64,000 nt of DNA from assembly GCF_000716435.1 (NCBI RefSeq), contig NZ_JNWO01000007.1, forward strand, positions 248,001 through 312,000. The letters run 5' to 3'. Below are positions 26,499 through 34,778 of the stretch, piece by piece. Under the pieces are notes generated by a model. The model saw only the letters and a program-made list of their open reading frames with translations, ran no database searches and was not told the DNA's origin. The stretch comes from Streptomyces xylophagus. Lineage in GTDB: Bacteria; Actinomycetota; Actinomycetes; Streptomycetales; Streptomycetaceae. The stretch's first letter is position 1. Each line of letters starts with the position of its first letter. Both the position numbers and the translations under genes were made by a program.

Positions 26499-27920
26499 AT
26501 GACGCCCGACCGTTCCCCAGGCCTGGCCGAGTCCGCCCGCGCGCTGGCCGACGGGGAGGTGACGGCACGGGCACTGGTCAAGCAGGCCCTCGCGCGGATC
26601 GAGTCGACTCAGGCCTCCCTGAACGCCTTTCGGGTCGTACGGACGAAGGCGGCGCTCGCCGAGGCCGACGCGGCGGACAAGGAACTGGCAGCCGGAGTCC
26701 GCAAGCCGCTGCTCGGAGTGCCGGTCGCCGTCAAGGACGACACGGATGTGGCGGGCGAGCCGACCTCGTTCGGCTGCCGGGGCGAGTTCCCGCCGGTGGC
26801 GGAGGACGGCGAGGCGGTACGGCGGCTGCGCGCGGCCGGGGCCGTCATCGTCGGGAAGACCAACACCTGCGAGTTCGGGCAGTGGCCGTTCACCGAGGGG
26901 CCGGCGTTCGGGGAGACCCGTAATCCGTGGAACTCCCGTCATACGCCCGGGGGTTCGTCGGGCGGCTCGGCGGCGGCCGTCGCCGCGGGTCTGGTACCGG
27001 CCGCGCTCGGCTCGGACGGCGCCGGGTCCGTCCGTATCCCCGCCTCCTGGACCCACCTCATCGGCGTCAAGCCACAGCGCGGCCGTATCTCGACCTGGCC
27101 GCGCGGCGAGTCCTTCCAGGGCATCACGGTCAACGGCGTCCTCGCCCGTACGGTCGCGGACGCGGCCCTCCTTCTGGACGCGGCCAGCGGCAACCACGCA
27201 CAGGACCCGCACCGCCCGCCCGCGCTCACCCTCGCGGACGCGGTGGGCCGCGATCCCGGGCGCCTTCGCATCGCGCTCTCCCTGAAGCCGCCGTTCACCG
27301 CGCTGCCCGCCAGGCTCCAACCGGAGGTGCGGGCCAGGGTCCTCGAACTCGCCGAGAAACTGGACCAGTTGGGGCACACGGTCGTAGAAGACGATCCGCC
27401 GTACGGTCAGATCGGGTTGACCTTCATTCCGCGCGCCACCGTCGGTCTCGCCGAGCGGGTCCGCGAGGCTCCGCACCCCGAACTCCTCGACCGCCGCACG
27501 CTGGACGCCGCCCGTCTGGGCCGACGGCTCGGCGGGGCCCCGCTGCGGGCGGCCCGGCGCGCGGAGGCGGTCCTGCACGACCGGTTCGGCGCGTTCTTCG
27601 GGAGGTACGACCTGGTCCTCGCGCCGACAACTGCCGCTCCCCCGCCCCTCGTTGGCGCGATGCTCGATCTGAGCGGCCTGGCCACCGACCGCGCGATGAT
27701 CGCCGCGTGCCCCTACGCGTGGCCGTGGAACATCCTCGGCTGGCCCGGCGTCAACGTCCCGGCGGGCTTCGTGGCGGGCGGACTCCCGGTCGGCGCCCAG
27801 CTGTTGGGCCCGGCGAACAGCGAGCCGCTCCTGCTGTCGCTCGCCGCGCAGTTGGAGGCGGACCTGCGCTGGCACGAGCGGTGGCCCGAGCCCGCCGTCA
27901 CGGATTCTCCAGCGGCATAG
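26499..27920 (+). CDS. Amidase, amidase-signature family
   Basis: Cytoplasmic Ser-cisSer-Lys hydrolase of 473 residues cleaving C-N amide bonds. The catalytic lysine is in GVPVAVKDDTDVAG, the glycine/serine signature is TPGGSSGGSAAAVAAGLVP (cis-serine), and the nucleophile serine is in SDGAGSVRIPAS. This matches the AS family used by stand-alone amidases and GatA. Length suits a stand-alone amidase, and no gatB/gatC lies nearby, so Gln-tRNA amidation is unlikely. The ATG at 26499 has GGAGG 7 nt upstream. It is divergent from the GH43-like gene and 26 bp before the NfeD-like gene, but a separate promoter for the latter is likely. Confidence 0.9.
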   Translation: MTPDRSPGLAESARALADGEVTARALVKQALARIESTQASLNAFRVVRTKAALAEADAADKELAAGVRKPLLGVPVAVKDDTDVAGEPTSFGCRGEFPPVAEDGEAVRRLRAAGAVIVGKTNTCEFGQWPFTEGPAFGETRNPWNSRHTPGGSSGGSAAAVAAGLVPAALGSDGAGSVRIPASWTHLIGVKPQRGRISTWPRGESFQGITVNGVLARTVADAALLLDAASGNHAQDPHRPPALTLADAVGRDPGRLRIALSLKPPFTALPARLQPEVRARVLELAEKLDQLGHTVVEDDPPYGQIGLTFIPRATVGLAERVREAPHPELLDRRTLDAARLGRRLGGAPLRAARRAEAVLHDRFGAFFGRYDLVLAPTTAAPPPLVGAMLDLSGLATDRAMIAACPYAWPWNILGWPGVNVPAGFVAGGLPVGAQLLGPANSEPLLLSLAAQLEADLRWHERWPEPAVTDSPAA

Positions 27921-27946
27921 CCGAGTCGGGCCCGTACTCTGTGACC

Positions 27947-28165
27947 ATGGACGATGTGCCGATGGTCGGGCTGATGGGGCGGGTCACCGGGACGGTCGGG
28001 CCCGGGCTCGTCGGCGAGGTGATCGTCCGGGTGCGCGGGGGCGCCGAACACTTCCTCGCGTACGCCGCCACCGGCACGGGCCGGATCGAGCGGGGCACCG
28101 TGGTGATGGTGGTGGAATACCTACCTCCACGCACCATCTACGTAACAGAGGCGTACGACAGTTGA
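27947..28165 (+). CDS. Small NfeD-like (OB-fold) protein
   Basis: A 72-residue protein resembling only the soluble C-terminal OB-fold domain of NfeD: GLMGRVTGTVGPGLVGEVIVRVRGGAEHFLAYAATG, then GTVVMVVEYLPPRTIYVTEA. It has no membrane anchor or protease domain. NfeD proteins partner with SPFH/flotillin proteins, and a flotillin-like gene begins 144 bp downstream, so this is probably its partner. TACTCT at 27935-27940 ends 6 nt before the ATG (GTG at 27941 also in frame), suggesting a leaderless transcript. Small size makes the family call less certain, but gene order supports it. Confidence 0.75.
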   Translation: MDDVPMVGLMGRVTGTVGPGLVGEVIVRVRGGAEHFLAYAATGTGRIERGTVVMVVEYLPPRTIYVTEAYDS

Positions 28166-28309
28166 GCATGCTCCCCCGCAGGTGAGAGCCGTTTCAAGGC
28201 TCTTCGCGTCAAGACTGCAACAAGGATCCGTCAGCGTCTGTACCCCTGTGTCGCGCAGGAGCACACTCCCTTCGTTCGGTGCTGTAAGGGCACCATCACA
28301 AGGGGGCGA

Positions 28310-29731
28310 ATGCCGATGGTTGTCGGCGTCGTAGTGGGGCTGGCGGTTGCCGCCGTTCTCGTACTGGTCGGTCTGTTCAAGTCGATGTGGCGGGTCGCGG
28401 AACCGAACGAGGCACTCATCATCTCGGGCTCCAAACACCGTACCGAAGGCCTTGAGCCGGGCATGGGATTCCGTATCGTCACGGGACGCGGCACGCTGGT
28501 GCTGCCCGGCGTGCAGGCGGTGCGCAAGCTCTCCCTCGACCTCAACGAGACAGAACTGCATGTGGACTGCGTGACCACCCAGGGGATTCCGCTCAGGGTG
28601 CGGGGCGTGGTCATCTTCAAGGTCGGCGACGACTTCGTGTCGATCGCCAACGCGGGCCGGCGTTTTCTCGACCAGCAGAAGTTGATGGCGGAGCGGGTGC
28701 ACAACGTCTTCGCCGGTCATGTCCGGTCCATCGTGGGCGGGTTGACCGTCGAGGACATGATCCGCGACCGGGACAAGCTCACGGGACAGACCCGGGCCGC
28801 CTGCGGCTCCGAGATGGAGAAGCTGGGCCTGATCGTGGACTCGCTGCAGATCCACGAGATCGAGGACCCGACGGGGTACATCAAGAACCTGGCGATGCCG
28901 CACGCGGCGGCCGTGCAGCGGGACGCGCGGATCGCGCAGGCGGAGGCGAACCGGCGCGCCACCGAGGCGGAACAGGCCTCGTTCGCGCGGATGGCGGAGG
29001 CCACCCGGGACAGCGAGATCCTCCAGGCCGGCTATCAGGCCGAGCGGGACAAGGCGGCGGCGGAGGCGCAGCAGGCCGGTCCGCTCGCGGACGCGGCGGC
29101 CCGGCAGGAGGTCGTGGTCCAGGAGACCCGGGTCGCCGAACTCGAGGCGCAGCGCCGGGAACAGCAACTCCAGGTGGACGTCCGCAAGCCGGCGGACGCC
29201 CAGGCCTACGAGAAGCGCACCCTCGCCGAGGGTGAGCGCGACGCCCTGATCTCGGGAGCGCAGGCCAGGGCCAGGGAGACCGAGTTGGCTGCCGCCGCCG
29301 AGGCGACCCGGGTCAGGGCGACCGGTGAGGCCGAGGCCGCCGCCGTGCGGGCGAAGGGGCTCGCGGCGGCCGAGGCCACCAAGGCCAAGGGGCTCGCGGA
29401 GGCGGAGGCCATCAAGGCGCGGGCCGCGGCTCTCGCCGAGAACCAGGAGGCCGTGGTCGCGCAGCAACTCGCCGAGAACTGGCCGGAGATCGTGAAGGCC
29501 GGCGCGTCCGCGTTCGGCAGCGTCGACAACATGGTGGTCCTCAACGGGGCCGACGGCATGGCGGAGATGCTCGCCAAGGCGCTCACCATGGGCGGTGCGG
29601 GACTCGGTCTGGCCCGCCAGCTGCTGGCCTCGATGAACGAGAACGGGCAGACCCCCAGCGGGACTTCGGCCCTCAACGGAGCTGTGCAACCGCCGTCGCA
29701 GAAGGTGCCGGTGGAGACGGACGAGAAGTGA
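28310..29731 (+). CDS. Flotillin-like SPFH-domain membrane protein
   Basis: Membrane scaffold protein of 473 residues. One N-terminal transmembrane segment (VVGVVVGLAVAAVLVLVGLF) precedes the SPFH/band-7 domain (RVAEPNEALIISGSKHRTEGL, VTTQGIPLRVRGVVIFKVGDD, VEDMIRDRDKL). From ~residue 190 to 390 there is a long alanine/glutamate-rich coiled coil (AQAEANRRATEAEQ, EAEAAAVRAKGLAAAEATKAKGLAEAEAIKARAAAL), typical of flotillins that organise lipid microdomains. The Asn/Gln-rich end is soluble. GGGGG at 28302-28306 is only 3 nt before the ATG at 28310 but 9 nt before an in-frame ATG at 28316, so the real start may be two codons later. Confidence 0.9.
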   Translation: MPMVVGVVVGLAVAAVLVLVGLFKSMWRVAEPNEALIISGSKHRTEGLEPGMGFRIVTGRGTLVLPGVQAVRKLSLDLNETELHVDCVTTQGIPLRVRGVVIFKVGDDFVSIANAGRRFLDQQKLMAERVHNVFAGHVRSIVGGLTVEDMIRDRDKLTGQTRAACGSEMEKLGLIVDSLQIHEIEDPTGYIKNLAMPHAAAVQRDARIAQAEANRRATEAEQASFARMAEATRDSEILQAGYQAERDKAAAEAQQAGPLADAAARQEVVVQETRVAELEAQRREQQLQVDVRKPADAQAYEKRTLAEGERDALISGAQARARETELAAAAEATRVRATGEAEAAAVRAKGLAAAEATKAKGLAEAEAIKARAAALAENQEAVVAQQLAENWPEIVKAGASAFGSVDNMVVLNGADGMAEMLAKALTMGGAGLGLARQLLASMNENGQTPSGTSALNGAVQPPSQKVPVETDEK

Positions 29732-29775
29732 TCGTCTGACGGGCGCCCGGCGTCCGCGGTCACGGGGGCACGTTC

Positions 29776-29781
29776 TAAGGT
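29776..29781 (+). promoter_or_regulatory. -10 hexamer of a leaderless transcript
   Basis: TAAGGT ends 6 nt before the GTG start at 29788, which has no ribosome-binding sequence. This matches the common leaderless arrangement in Streptomyces; no good -35 is visible. Confidence 0.5.
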
Positions 29782-29787
29782 GCCTCC

Positions 29788-30234
29788 GTGACCGCGTATA
29801 CCGATGAGAACGTTCCGGGCCGCTTCGGCCCCTCCGCCACCACCGAGGCCGACCCCCGTGAGGTCGGCAAGGTGCGTACCGAGTACTCCCCCGCGCACGA
29901 CGGCGACCCGGACCCCGGTGAGATCGTCTGGACCTGGGTGCCGTTCGAGGAGAACGACGGCCGGGGCAAGGACCGCCCGGTGCTCGTCGTGGCCCGTGAG
30001 CCCGGCGGGACCCTGCTCGCCGTCCAGTTGTCCAGCAAGCGGCACGACGGCGACCGCGAGTGGGTGGCGATCGGCAGCGGCCCGTGGGACAAGTCGGGGC
30101 GCGACTCGTGGGTCGACGTGGACCGCGTCCTGCGCCTGCACGAGGAGGGCATGCGCAGGGAGGCGTGCGCGATCGACCAGATGCGCTTCAACCTCGTCCG
30201 GCACCGGCTGCACGAGCGCTACGGCTGGACCTGA
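29788..30234 (+). CDS. PemK/MazF-family toxin-like protein without obvious antitoxin
   Basis: A 148-residue protein. After a ~40-residue acidic N-tail it shows the PemK/MazF plan: PGEIVWTWVPFEE at the first strand, GRGKDRPVLVVAREPGGTLLAVQLSSK with the conserved RPVLV, then SWVDVDRV and CAIDQMRFNLVRHRLHERY. MazF members are ssRNA endoribonucleases, but the sequence departs from toxic members and the extra N-tail is unusual. No short antitoxin gene precedes it; upstream is the flotillin and downstream, convergent, the PARG-like gene. It may be a solitary or detoxified member. GTG at 29788 looks leaderless. Confidence 0.65.
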   Translation: MTAYTDENVPGRFGPSATTEADPREVGKVRTEYSPAHDGDPDPGEIVWTWVPFEENDGRGKDRPVLVVAREPGGTLLAVQLSSKRHDGDREWVAIGSGPWDKSGRDSWVDVDRVLRLHEEGMRREACAIDQMRFNLVRHRLHERYGWT

Positions 30235-30262
30235 GCGGCCGGTACTGCCGGACCTGAGCGGC
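30227..30262 (+). repeat. Short direct repeat over the stop codon, period 23 bp
   Basis: GGACCTGAGCGGC occurs at 30227-30239, containing the MazF-like stop codon, and again at 30250-30262, where it runs into the end of the convergent gene. The 27-bp gap between the two convergent stops is essentially this duplication. Confidence 0.8.
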
Positions 30263-31086
30263 TAGCTCTGGAGCTGGCGCTCCGGAAACGCTCGTAGGAA
30301 GGCGTCCCGGACCGTGGCGCCCGGCGTGCGGTCCAGGACTCCGAACACCACGTGCTCGAAGGCCGCGGCGAACCGTCCGTCCGGCCCGAGCAGCGTGCGG
30401 AAGGCGCCCGCGACCTGGGCCGGGTCGTTCTGGAACACTCCGCAGCCCCAGGCACCCAGGACCAGCCGCCGGTAGCCGTGCGCCACGGCCGTCTCCAGCA
30501 CCCGCTCCGCCCGTACGGCGACGGCGCCCGGCAGCTCGGCCGCGCGCTCCGGTGCCGTGCGCAGCACGACCCCCGCATTCGGTGCGGCGGCGGTCAGGAA
30601 TCCGGCGGTGTACGGCTCGTCCAGCAGGCGGCCCTTGTCGTCGCGGAAGACGGGGACGGCCGGTGAGTGGATGACCCGGTCCGTGTAGAACGGTTCGCGG
30701 TGGGCGCGGTGGTGGTCGTAGAAGCCGCGGGCCTGAAGCAGGCACGTGTACAGCGCGGAGGCGCGGCACAGGGCCTCCTCCTGGGCCTGTGCGCCGTTGA
30801 GGAAGCCGCCGCCGGGGTTGCGGGCCGAGGCGAAGTTCAGCACGGCGACCGGGCCGGTGAGCCGGCGGGCGGCCTCCAGGCTGCTCTCGCCCGTGACCTC
30901 GATGAACGTCTCCACGGGCGGGAACGGTGGTATCTGCACCGGTTCCGGTCCGAAGAGGCGCGTGCCCGCGCGGGCCGCCTCGGTCTCCGCGGCGATGGAC
31001 ACCTCGCGTCCGTCCGTCGCGCGGTAGGTGCCGGCCGCGACGATCTGCTCGGTCTGCTGCGCGATGCCGCGCAGGCGCGCGCTCAT
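30262..31086 (-). CDS. Poly(ADP-ribose) glycohydrolase-like protein (bacterial PARG, TIGR02452 type)
   Basis: Cytoplasmic macro-fold protein of 274 residues that should hydrolyse ADP-ribose chains. The bacterial PARG signature is complete: VAVLNFASARNPGGGFLNGAQAQEEALCR holds GGG followed after 7 residues by QEE, with the catalytic glutamates. Further landmarks are YTDRVIHSPAVPVFRDDKG and LVLGAWGCGVFQNDP, the macro-domain phosphate loop. Its ATG lies inside the 3' arm of a 15-bp perfect inverted repeat (31075-31119) with the GGGGG ribosome site in the loop, so translation may depend on RNA structure. It is convergent with the MazF-like gene and divergent from egtA. Confidence 0.87.
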   Translation of the reverse strand: MSARLRGIAQQTEQIVAAGTYRATDGREVSIAAETEAARAGTRLFGPEPVQIPPFPPVETFIEVTGESSLEAARRLTGPVAVLNFASARNPGGGFLNGAQAQEEALCRASALYTCLLQARGFYDHHRAHREPFYTDRVIHSPAVPVFRDDKGRLLDEPYTAGFLTAAAPNAGVVLRTAPERAAELPGAVAVRAERVLETAVAHGYRRLVLGAWGCGVFQNDPAQVAGAFRTLLGPDGRFAAAFEHVVFGVLDRTPGATVRDAFLRAFPERQLQS

Positions 31087-31119
31087 GGCATAACCCCCGT
31101 GTACGCCATGAGCGCGCGC
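31075..31119 (-). promoter_or_regulatory. Start-codon hairpin of the PARG-like gene
   Basis: Two perfect 15-bp arms, GCGCGCGCTCATGGC (31075-31089) and GCCATGAGCGCGCGC (31105-31119), flank a 15-nt spacer. On the minus-strand mRNA the ATG and next codons are in the 3' arm and GGGGG is in the loop, so folding would bury the start codon. The spacing from GGGGG to ATG is 7 nt. Confidence 0.7.
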
Positions 31120-31366
31120 CCCGCGATCTCCCCCGTGTTCTCCCCCGTCGTGCTCATACAGGCATCGTGCGCGATGCTGGTCGTGCGGTGCAACGGAGTT
31201 TCCGGGCTCCGCGAACGCCCGGCGAACCGGAGATTACCGATCCCGAACGTGCCGATACGCACCCTTGTGCGACGCGACGCGAGGGTCTTGGGTGGTACGA
31301 GTGTGCCGACCCGGGCCCAACCGAGACCGGGCCGGTGGCATGGTGGAATCTCAGGAGGATCCCGAC

Positions 31367-32677
31367 ATGTCCGATACGGCAAGTGACTGTAGCGACTGTA
31401 CGGAGCCCCGTACCGCGGTCACCGAACCCGAGGTGGAGGCCCTGGTCAGGGGCATCTGCTTCAAGACCGGTCCGCCCCGCACGCTCGGGGTCGAAGTGGA
31501 ATGGCTCGTCCACGAGCTGCGCCTGCCGCAGCTCCCCGTGACACCCGAACGACTCGAAGCGGCCTACGCCGCGTTGAAGACCGTGCCTCTGAGGTCGGCG
31601 CTCACCGTCGAGCCCGGCGGCCAGCTGGAACTCAGCTCGTCGCCCGCCACCTCCCTGATGGAGTGCATCGGTTCCGTCTCCCAGGATCTCGACACCGTCC
31701 GCGCGGTGCTGCGCCGCGACGGCCTGGGACTGGTCGGCATCGGCCACGATCCCTGGCACCCGCCGCGCCGCTTCCTGCACGAGCCGCGCTACGACGCGAT
31801 GGAGCGCTGCCTCGACCGCACCGGCACCGCGGGCCGCCGCATGATGTGCACCTCGGCGTCCGTGCAGGTATGTCTGGACGCCGGCTACGAGGAGCCGGGT
31901 CCGCTCGGCCTCGGGCGGCGCTGGTGGCTCGCCCACCAGCTGGGCGCGGTCCTGGTGGCCGCGTTCGCGAACTCCCCGCTGGTCGGCCGCAGCCCCACCG
32001 GCTGGCGCTCCACCCGGCAGCTGATCTGGATGGAGATCGGCCCCGGCCGGGCGGGCGGACCGACACTGGACGCGGCACCGCGCGACGCCTGGACCGACCA
32101 CGTCCTGGACTCGCCGGTGATGTGCATCCGGCAGGACACCGGCCCGTGGGACGTCCCGGAGGAGCTGACCTTCCGGGAGTGGATCAGGTCGGGGGCGCCC
32201 AGGCCGCCGACCCGTGAGGACCTCGACTACCACGTCACGACGCTGTTCCCGCCGGTCAGACCGCGTGGCCATCTCGAACTGCGCATGATCGACGCGCAGC
32301 CCGGAGACGACGGCTGGATCGTGCCGCTGGCCGTGACGACGGCGCTGTTCGACGACCCCGAGGCCGCCGAGACCGCCTACCGGGCCGTGAAGCCGCTGGC
32401 CGAGCGGGCCCAGGGGCTGCCCGCCCCGCACAATCCGCTGTGGATCGACGCGGCCCGCTACGGCCTGTCCGACCCGGAGCTGCACGAGGTCGCCCTCGTC
32501 TGCTTCGCGGCGGCCCTGGAGGCCCTGCCCCGGCTCGGCGCCACCGCCGTGGTCACGGACGCCGTCCGCGCGTACTTCGACCGCTATGTCGTCCGGGGCC
32601 GCTGTCCCGCCGACGATCTGCTCGACCGCGTGCGGGGCACGGACAGCCGCCCGCACGGGAAGGACATCCGCACATGA
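31367..32677 (+). CDS. egtA: Glutamate-cysteine ligase EgtA (ergothioneine biosynthesis)
   Basis: ATP-dependent ligase of 436 residues making gamma-glutamylcysteine for ergothioneine assembly. It belongs to the GCS2/actinobacterial EgtA type: TLGVEVEWLVHEL is the N-terminal ATP/Mg block, AALKTVPLRSALTVEPGGQLELSSSP the substrate block, then MMCTSASVQVCLD and GHLELRMIDAQPGDDGW. GGAGG lies 8 nt before the ATG. It is first of four genes, and its stop overlaps the egtB start (ATGA). The 280-bp region upstream is shared with the divergent PARG-like gene; no regulator site was recognised in it. Confidence 0.95.
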   Translation: MSDTASDCSDCTEPRTAVTEPEVEALVRGICFKTGPPRTLGVEVEWLVHELRLPQLPVTPERLEAAYAALKTVPLRSALTVEPGGQLELSSSPATSLMECIGSVSQDLDTVRAVLRRDGLGLVGIGHDPWHPPRRFLHEPRYDAMERCLDRTGTAGRRMMCTSASVQVCLDAGYEEPGPLGLGRRWWLAHQLGAVLVAAFANSPLVGRSPTGWRSTRQLIWMEIGPGRAGGPTLDAAPRDAWTDHVLDSPVMCIRQDTGPWDVPEELTFREWIRSGAPRPPTREDLDYHVTTLFPPVRPRGHLELRMIDAQPGDDGWIVPLAVTTALFDDPEAAETAYRAVKPLAERAQGLPAPHNPLWIDAARYGLSDPELHEVALVCFAAALEALPRLGATAVVTDAVRAYFDRYVVRGRCPADDLLDRVRGTDSRPHGKDIRT

Positions 32678-34005
32678 CCGACGCCGACACCACCGTTGAT
32701 GACATCGATATCGAGGCACTCCGCGAACGGGCGTTGACCACCCTCACCACGGCCCGGGACCGCACCACGCTCCTGACGAGCTGCGTGGACGAGCCCGAAC
32801 TCACCGCGCAGGTCTCGCCGTTGATGTCCCCGCTGGTCTGGGACCTCGCACACATCGGCAACCAGGAAGAGCTGTGGCTGCTGCGGGCCGTGGCCGGCCG
32901 GGACGCGATGCGGCCCGACATCGACGGCCTCTACGACGCGTTCGAGCACCCGCGTTCCGAACGCCCCTCGCTGCCGCTGCTGCCGCCCGCGGAGGCCCGG
33001 CAGTACGCGGCCGAGGTGCGCGGCCGGGTGACGGACGTACTGGAGAGCCACGCCTTCCGCGGGACACGGCTGACCGAGCTGGGCTTCGCCTTCGGGATGG
33101 TCGCCCAGCACGAACAGCAGCACGACGAAACGATGTTGATCACCCATCAGCTCCGCACGGGCCCGCAGGCGTTGACCGCTCCGGACCCGGAGCCGGTCCC
33201 GCTGTACACCGGTCCGCCCGAAGTCCTCGTCCCCGGCGGCCCGTTCACGATGGGCACCTCCACCGAACCGTGGGCCCTGGACAACGAGAAGCCCGCGCAC
33301 CGGCGCGAGGTGGCCCCCTTCTACATCGACACGACCCCGGTGACGAACGGCGCGTATCTGGCGTTCATCGAGGACGGCGGCTACGACGATCCGCGCTGGT
33401 GGACGAAGGAGGGCTGGGCCCACGTCCGCCGCAACTCCCTTACGGCACCGGGGTTCTGGCGCCGGGAGGCGGGCCAGTGGCTGCGCCGCCGGTTCGGCGT
33501 CACGGAGGTCGTACCGCTCGACGAGCCGGTCGTGCACGTCTGCTGGTACGAGGCCGACGCCTATGCCCGCTGGGCCGGACGCCGGCTGCCCACGGAGGCC
33601 GAGTGGGAGAAAGCGGCCCGCCACGACCCGACCAACGACCGCTCCATGCGCTACCCGTGGGGCGACGCCGACCCGGCCCCGGAGCACGCCAACCTCGGCC
33701 AGCGCCACCTGCGCCCGGCACCCGCCGGCAGCTATCCGGCGGGTGAATCGCCGCTCGGCGTACGCCAGTTGATAGGTGACGTGTGGGAGTGGACGTCCAG
33801 CGACTTCCTCCCCTACCCGGGGTTCAAGGCGTTCCCGTACAAGGAGTACTCGGAGGTGTTCTTCGGCCCGGAGTACAAGGTGCTGCGGGGCGGTTCGTTC
33901 GCGGTGGACGAGGTGGCCTGCCGGGGCACGTTCCGCAACTGGGACTATCCGATCCGGCGGCAGATCTTCTCCGGGTTCCGCACGGCCCGCTCGGGGGCCG
34001 TCTGA
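32674..34005 (+). CDS. egtB: Hercynine oxygenase EgtB
   Basis: Non-heme iron sulfoxide synthase of 443 residues joining gamma-glutamylcysteine (or cysteine) to hercynine with O2. The DinB_2 N-domain supplies the iron ligands: H60 in WDLAHIGNQEE, and H146 and H150 in AQHEQQHDE. The C-terminal formylglycine-generating-enzyme-like domain is clear: VPGGPFTMGTSTEPWALDNEKPAH, TPVTNGAYLAFIEDGGY, RLPTEAEWEKAA, GDVWEWTSSDFLPYPGF and RNWDYPIRRQIFSGFR. Overlaps egtA by 4 bp and egtC by 1 bp (TGATG). Confidence 0.97.
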   Translation: MTDADTTVDDIDIEALRERALTTLTTARDRTTLLTSCVDEPELTAQVSPLMSPLVWDLAHIGNQEELWLLRAVAGRDAMRPDIDGLYDAFEHPRSERPSLPLLPPAEARQYAAEVRGRVTDVLESHAFRGTRLTELGFAFGMVAQHEQQHDETMLITHQLRTGPQALTAPDPEPVPLYTGPPEVLVPGGPFTMGTSTEPWALDNEKPAHRREVAPFYIDTTPVTNGAYLAFIEDGGYDDPRWWTKEGWAHVRRNSLTAPGFWRREAGQWLRRRFGVTEVVPLDEPVVHVCWYEADAYARWAGRRLPTEAEWEKAARHDPTNDRSMRYPWGDADPAPEHANLGQRHLRPAPAGSYPAGESPLGVRQLIGDVWEWTSSDFLPYPGFKAFPYKEYSEVFFGPEYKVLRGGSFAVDEVACRGTFRNWDYPIRRQIFSGFRTARSGAV

Positions 34006-34778
34006 TGTGTCGTCATCTGGCGTACCTGGGACCCGAGGAGCCGCTCGGCCGGCTCCTCGTGGACCCTGAGCACAGCCTGTACCGCCAGTCCTGGGAGCCC
34101 CGGCGGCAGAAGCACGGGACGGTCAACGCCGATGGTTTCGGGGTGGGTTGGTACGCCGAGGGCGACCCGGTGCCGGGCCGCTACCGGCGGGCCGTGCCCA
34201 TCTGGGGCGACCAGTCCTTCGCCGATCTGGCACGCGTGGTCCGCTCGGGCGCGCTGCTGGCCGCCGTACGGGACGCGACGTTCGCGGGTGCGGACGGGGA
34301 GGCCGCGGCGGCGCCGTTCGCCACGGGCCCCTGGCTGTTCAGCCACAACGGCGCGGTCACCGGCTGGCCCCGCACGCTCGCGGCCCTGGCCCAACGCCTG
34401 CCACCGGTGGACCTGTTGTCCCTGGAGGCCCGCTGCGACTCGGCGTTCGTCTGGGCGCTGGTCCTCAACCGGCTCCGGGCGGGCGACGAGGAGGGCCAGG
34501 CACTGGCCGACACGGTGACGGAGGTCGCCCATGCGGCCCCCGGCTCCCGCCTCAACCTCCTTCTCACCAACGGCGAGACGATCGCCGCGACCGCCTGGGG
34601 CGACACCCTCTGGTACCTCTCGGAGCCCGGCCGCCGCACGGTCGTGGCCTCCGAGCCCTACGACGACGACCCGCACTGGCAGGAGGCCCCCGACCGCACT
34701 CTGCTCACCGCGACCCGCACCGAGGTCCTCCTCACCCCCCTGAAAGACCTCGCACCACCGAAGGAGCCCCGCACGTGA
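34005..34778 (+). CDS. egtC: Gamma-glutamyl-hercynylcysteine sulfoxide hydrolase EgtC
   Basis: Class II glutamine-amidotransferase-fold hydrolase of 257 residues removing the gamma-glutamyl group from the EgtB product. Cys2 (MCRHLAYLGP) is the N-terminal nucleophile after Met removal. NADGFGVGWY, the AAVRDATFA block and PWLFSHNGAVTGWP are the family's substrate-site motifs, and SEPYDDDPHW lies near the C-terminus. It starts within the egtB stop, and its own stop overlaps the GTG of egtD. Confidence 0.96.
   Translation: MCRHLAYLGPEEPLGRLLVDPEHSLYRQSWEPRRQKHGTVNADGFGVGWYAEGDPVPGRYRRAVPIWGDQSFADLARVVRSGALLAAVRDATFAGADGEAAAAPFATGPWLFSHNGAVTGWPRTLAALAQRLPPVDLLSLEARCDSAFVWALVLNRLRAGDEEGQALADTVTEVAHAAPGSRLNLLLTNGETIAATAWGDTLWYLSEPGRRTVVASEPYDDDPHWQEAPDRTLLTATRTEVLLTPLKDLAPPKEPRT

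Noticed and set aside
26499..27920. GatA subunit of Glu-tRNA amidotransferase
   Set aside because: The amidase signature is shared, but no gatB or gatC is nearby and the sequence suits a stand-alone amidase.
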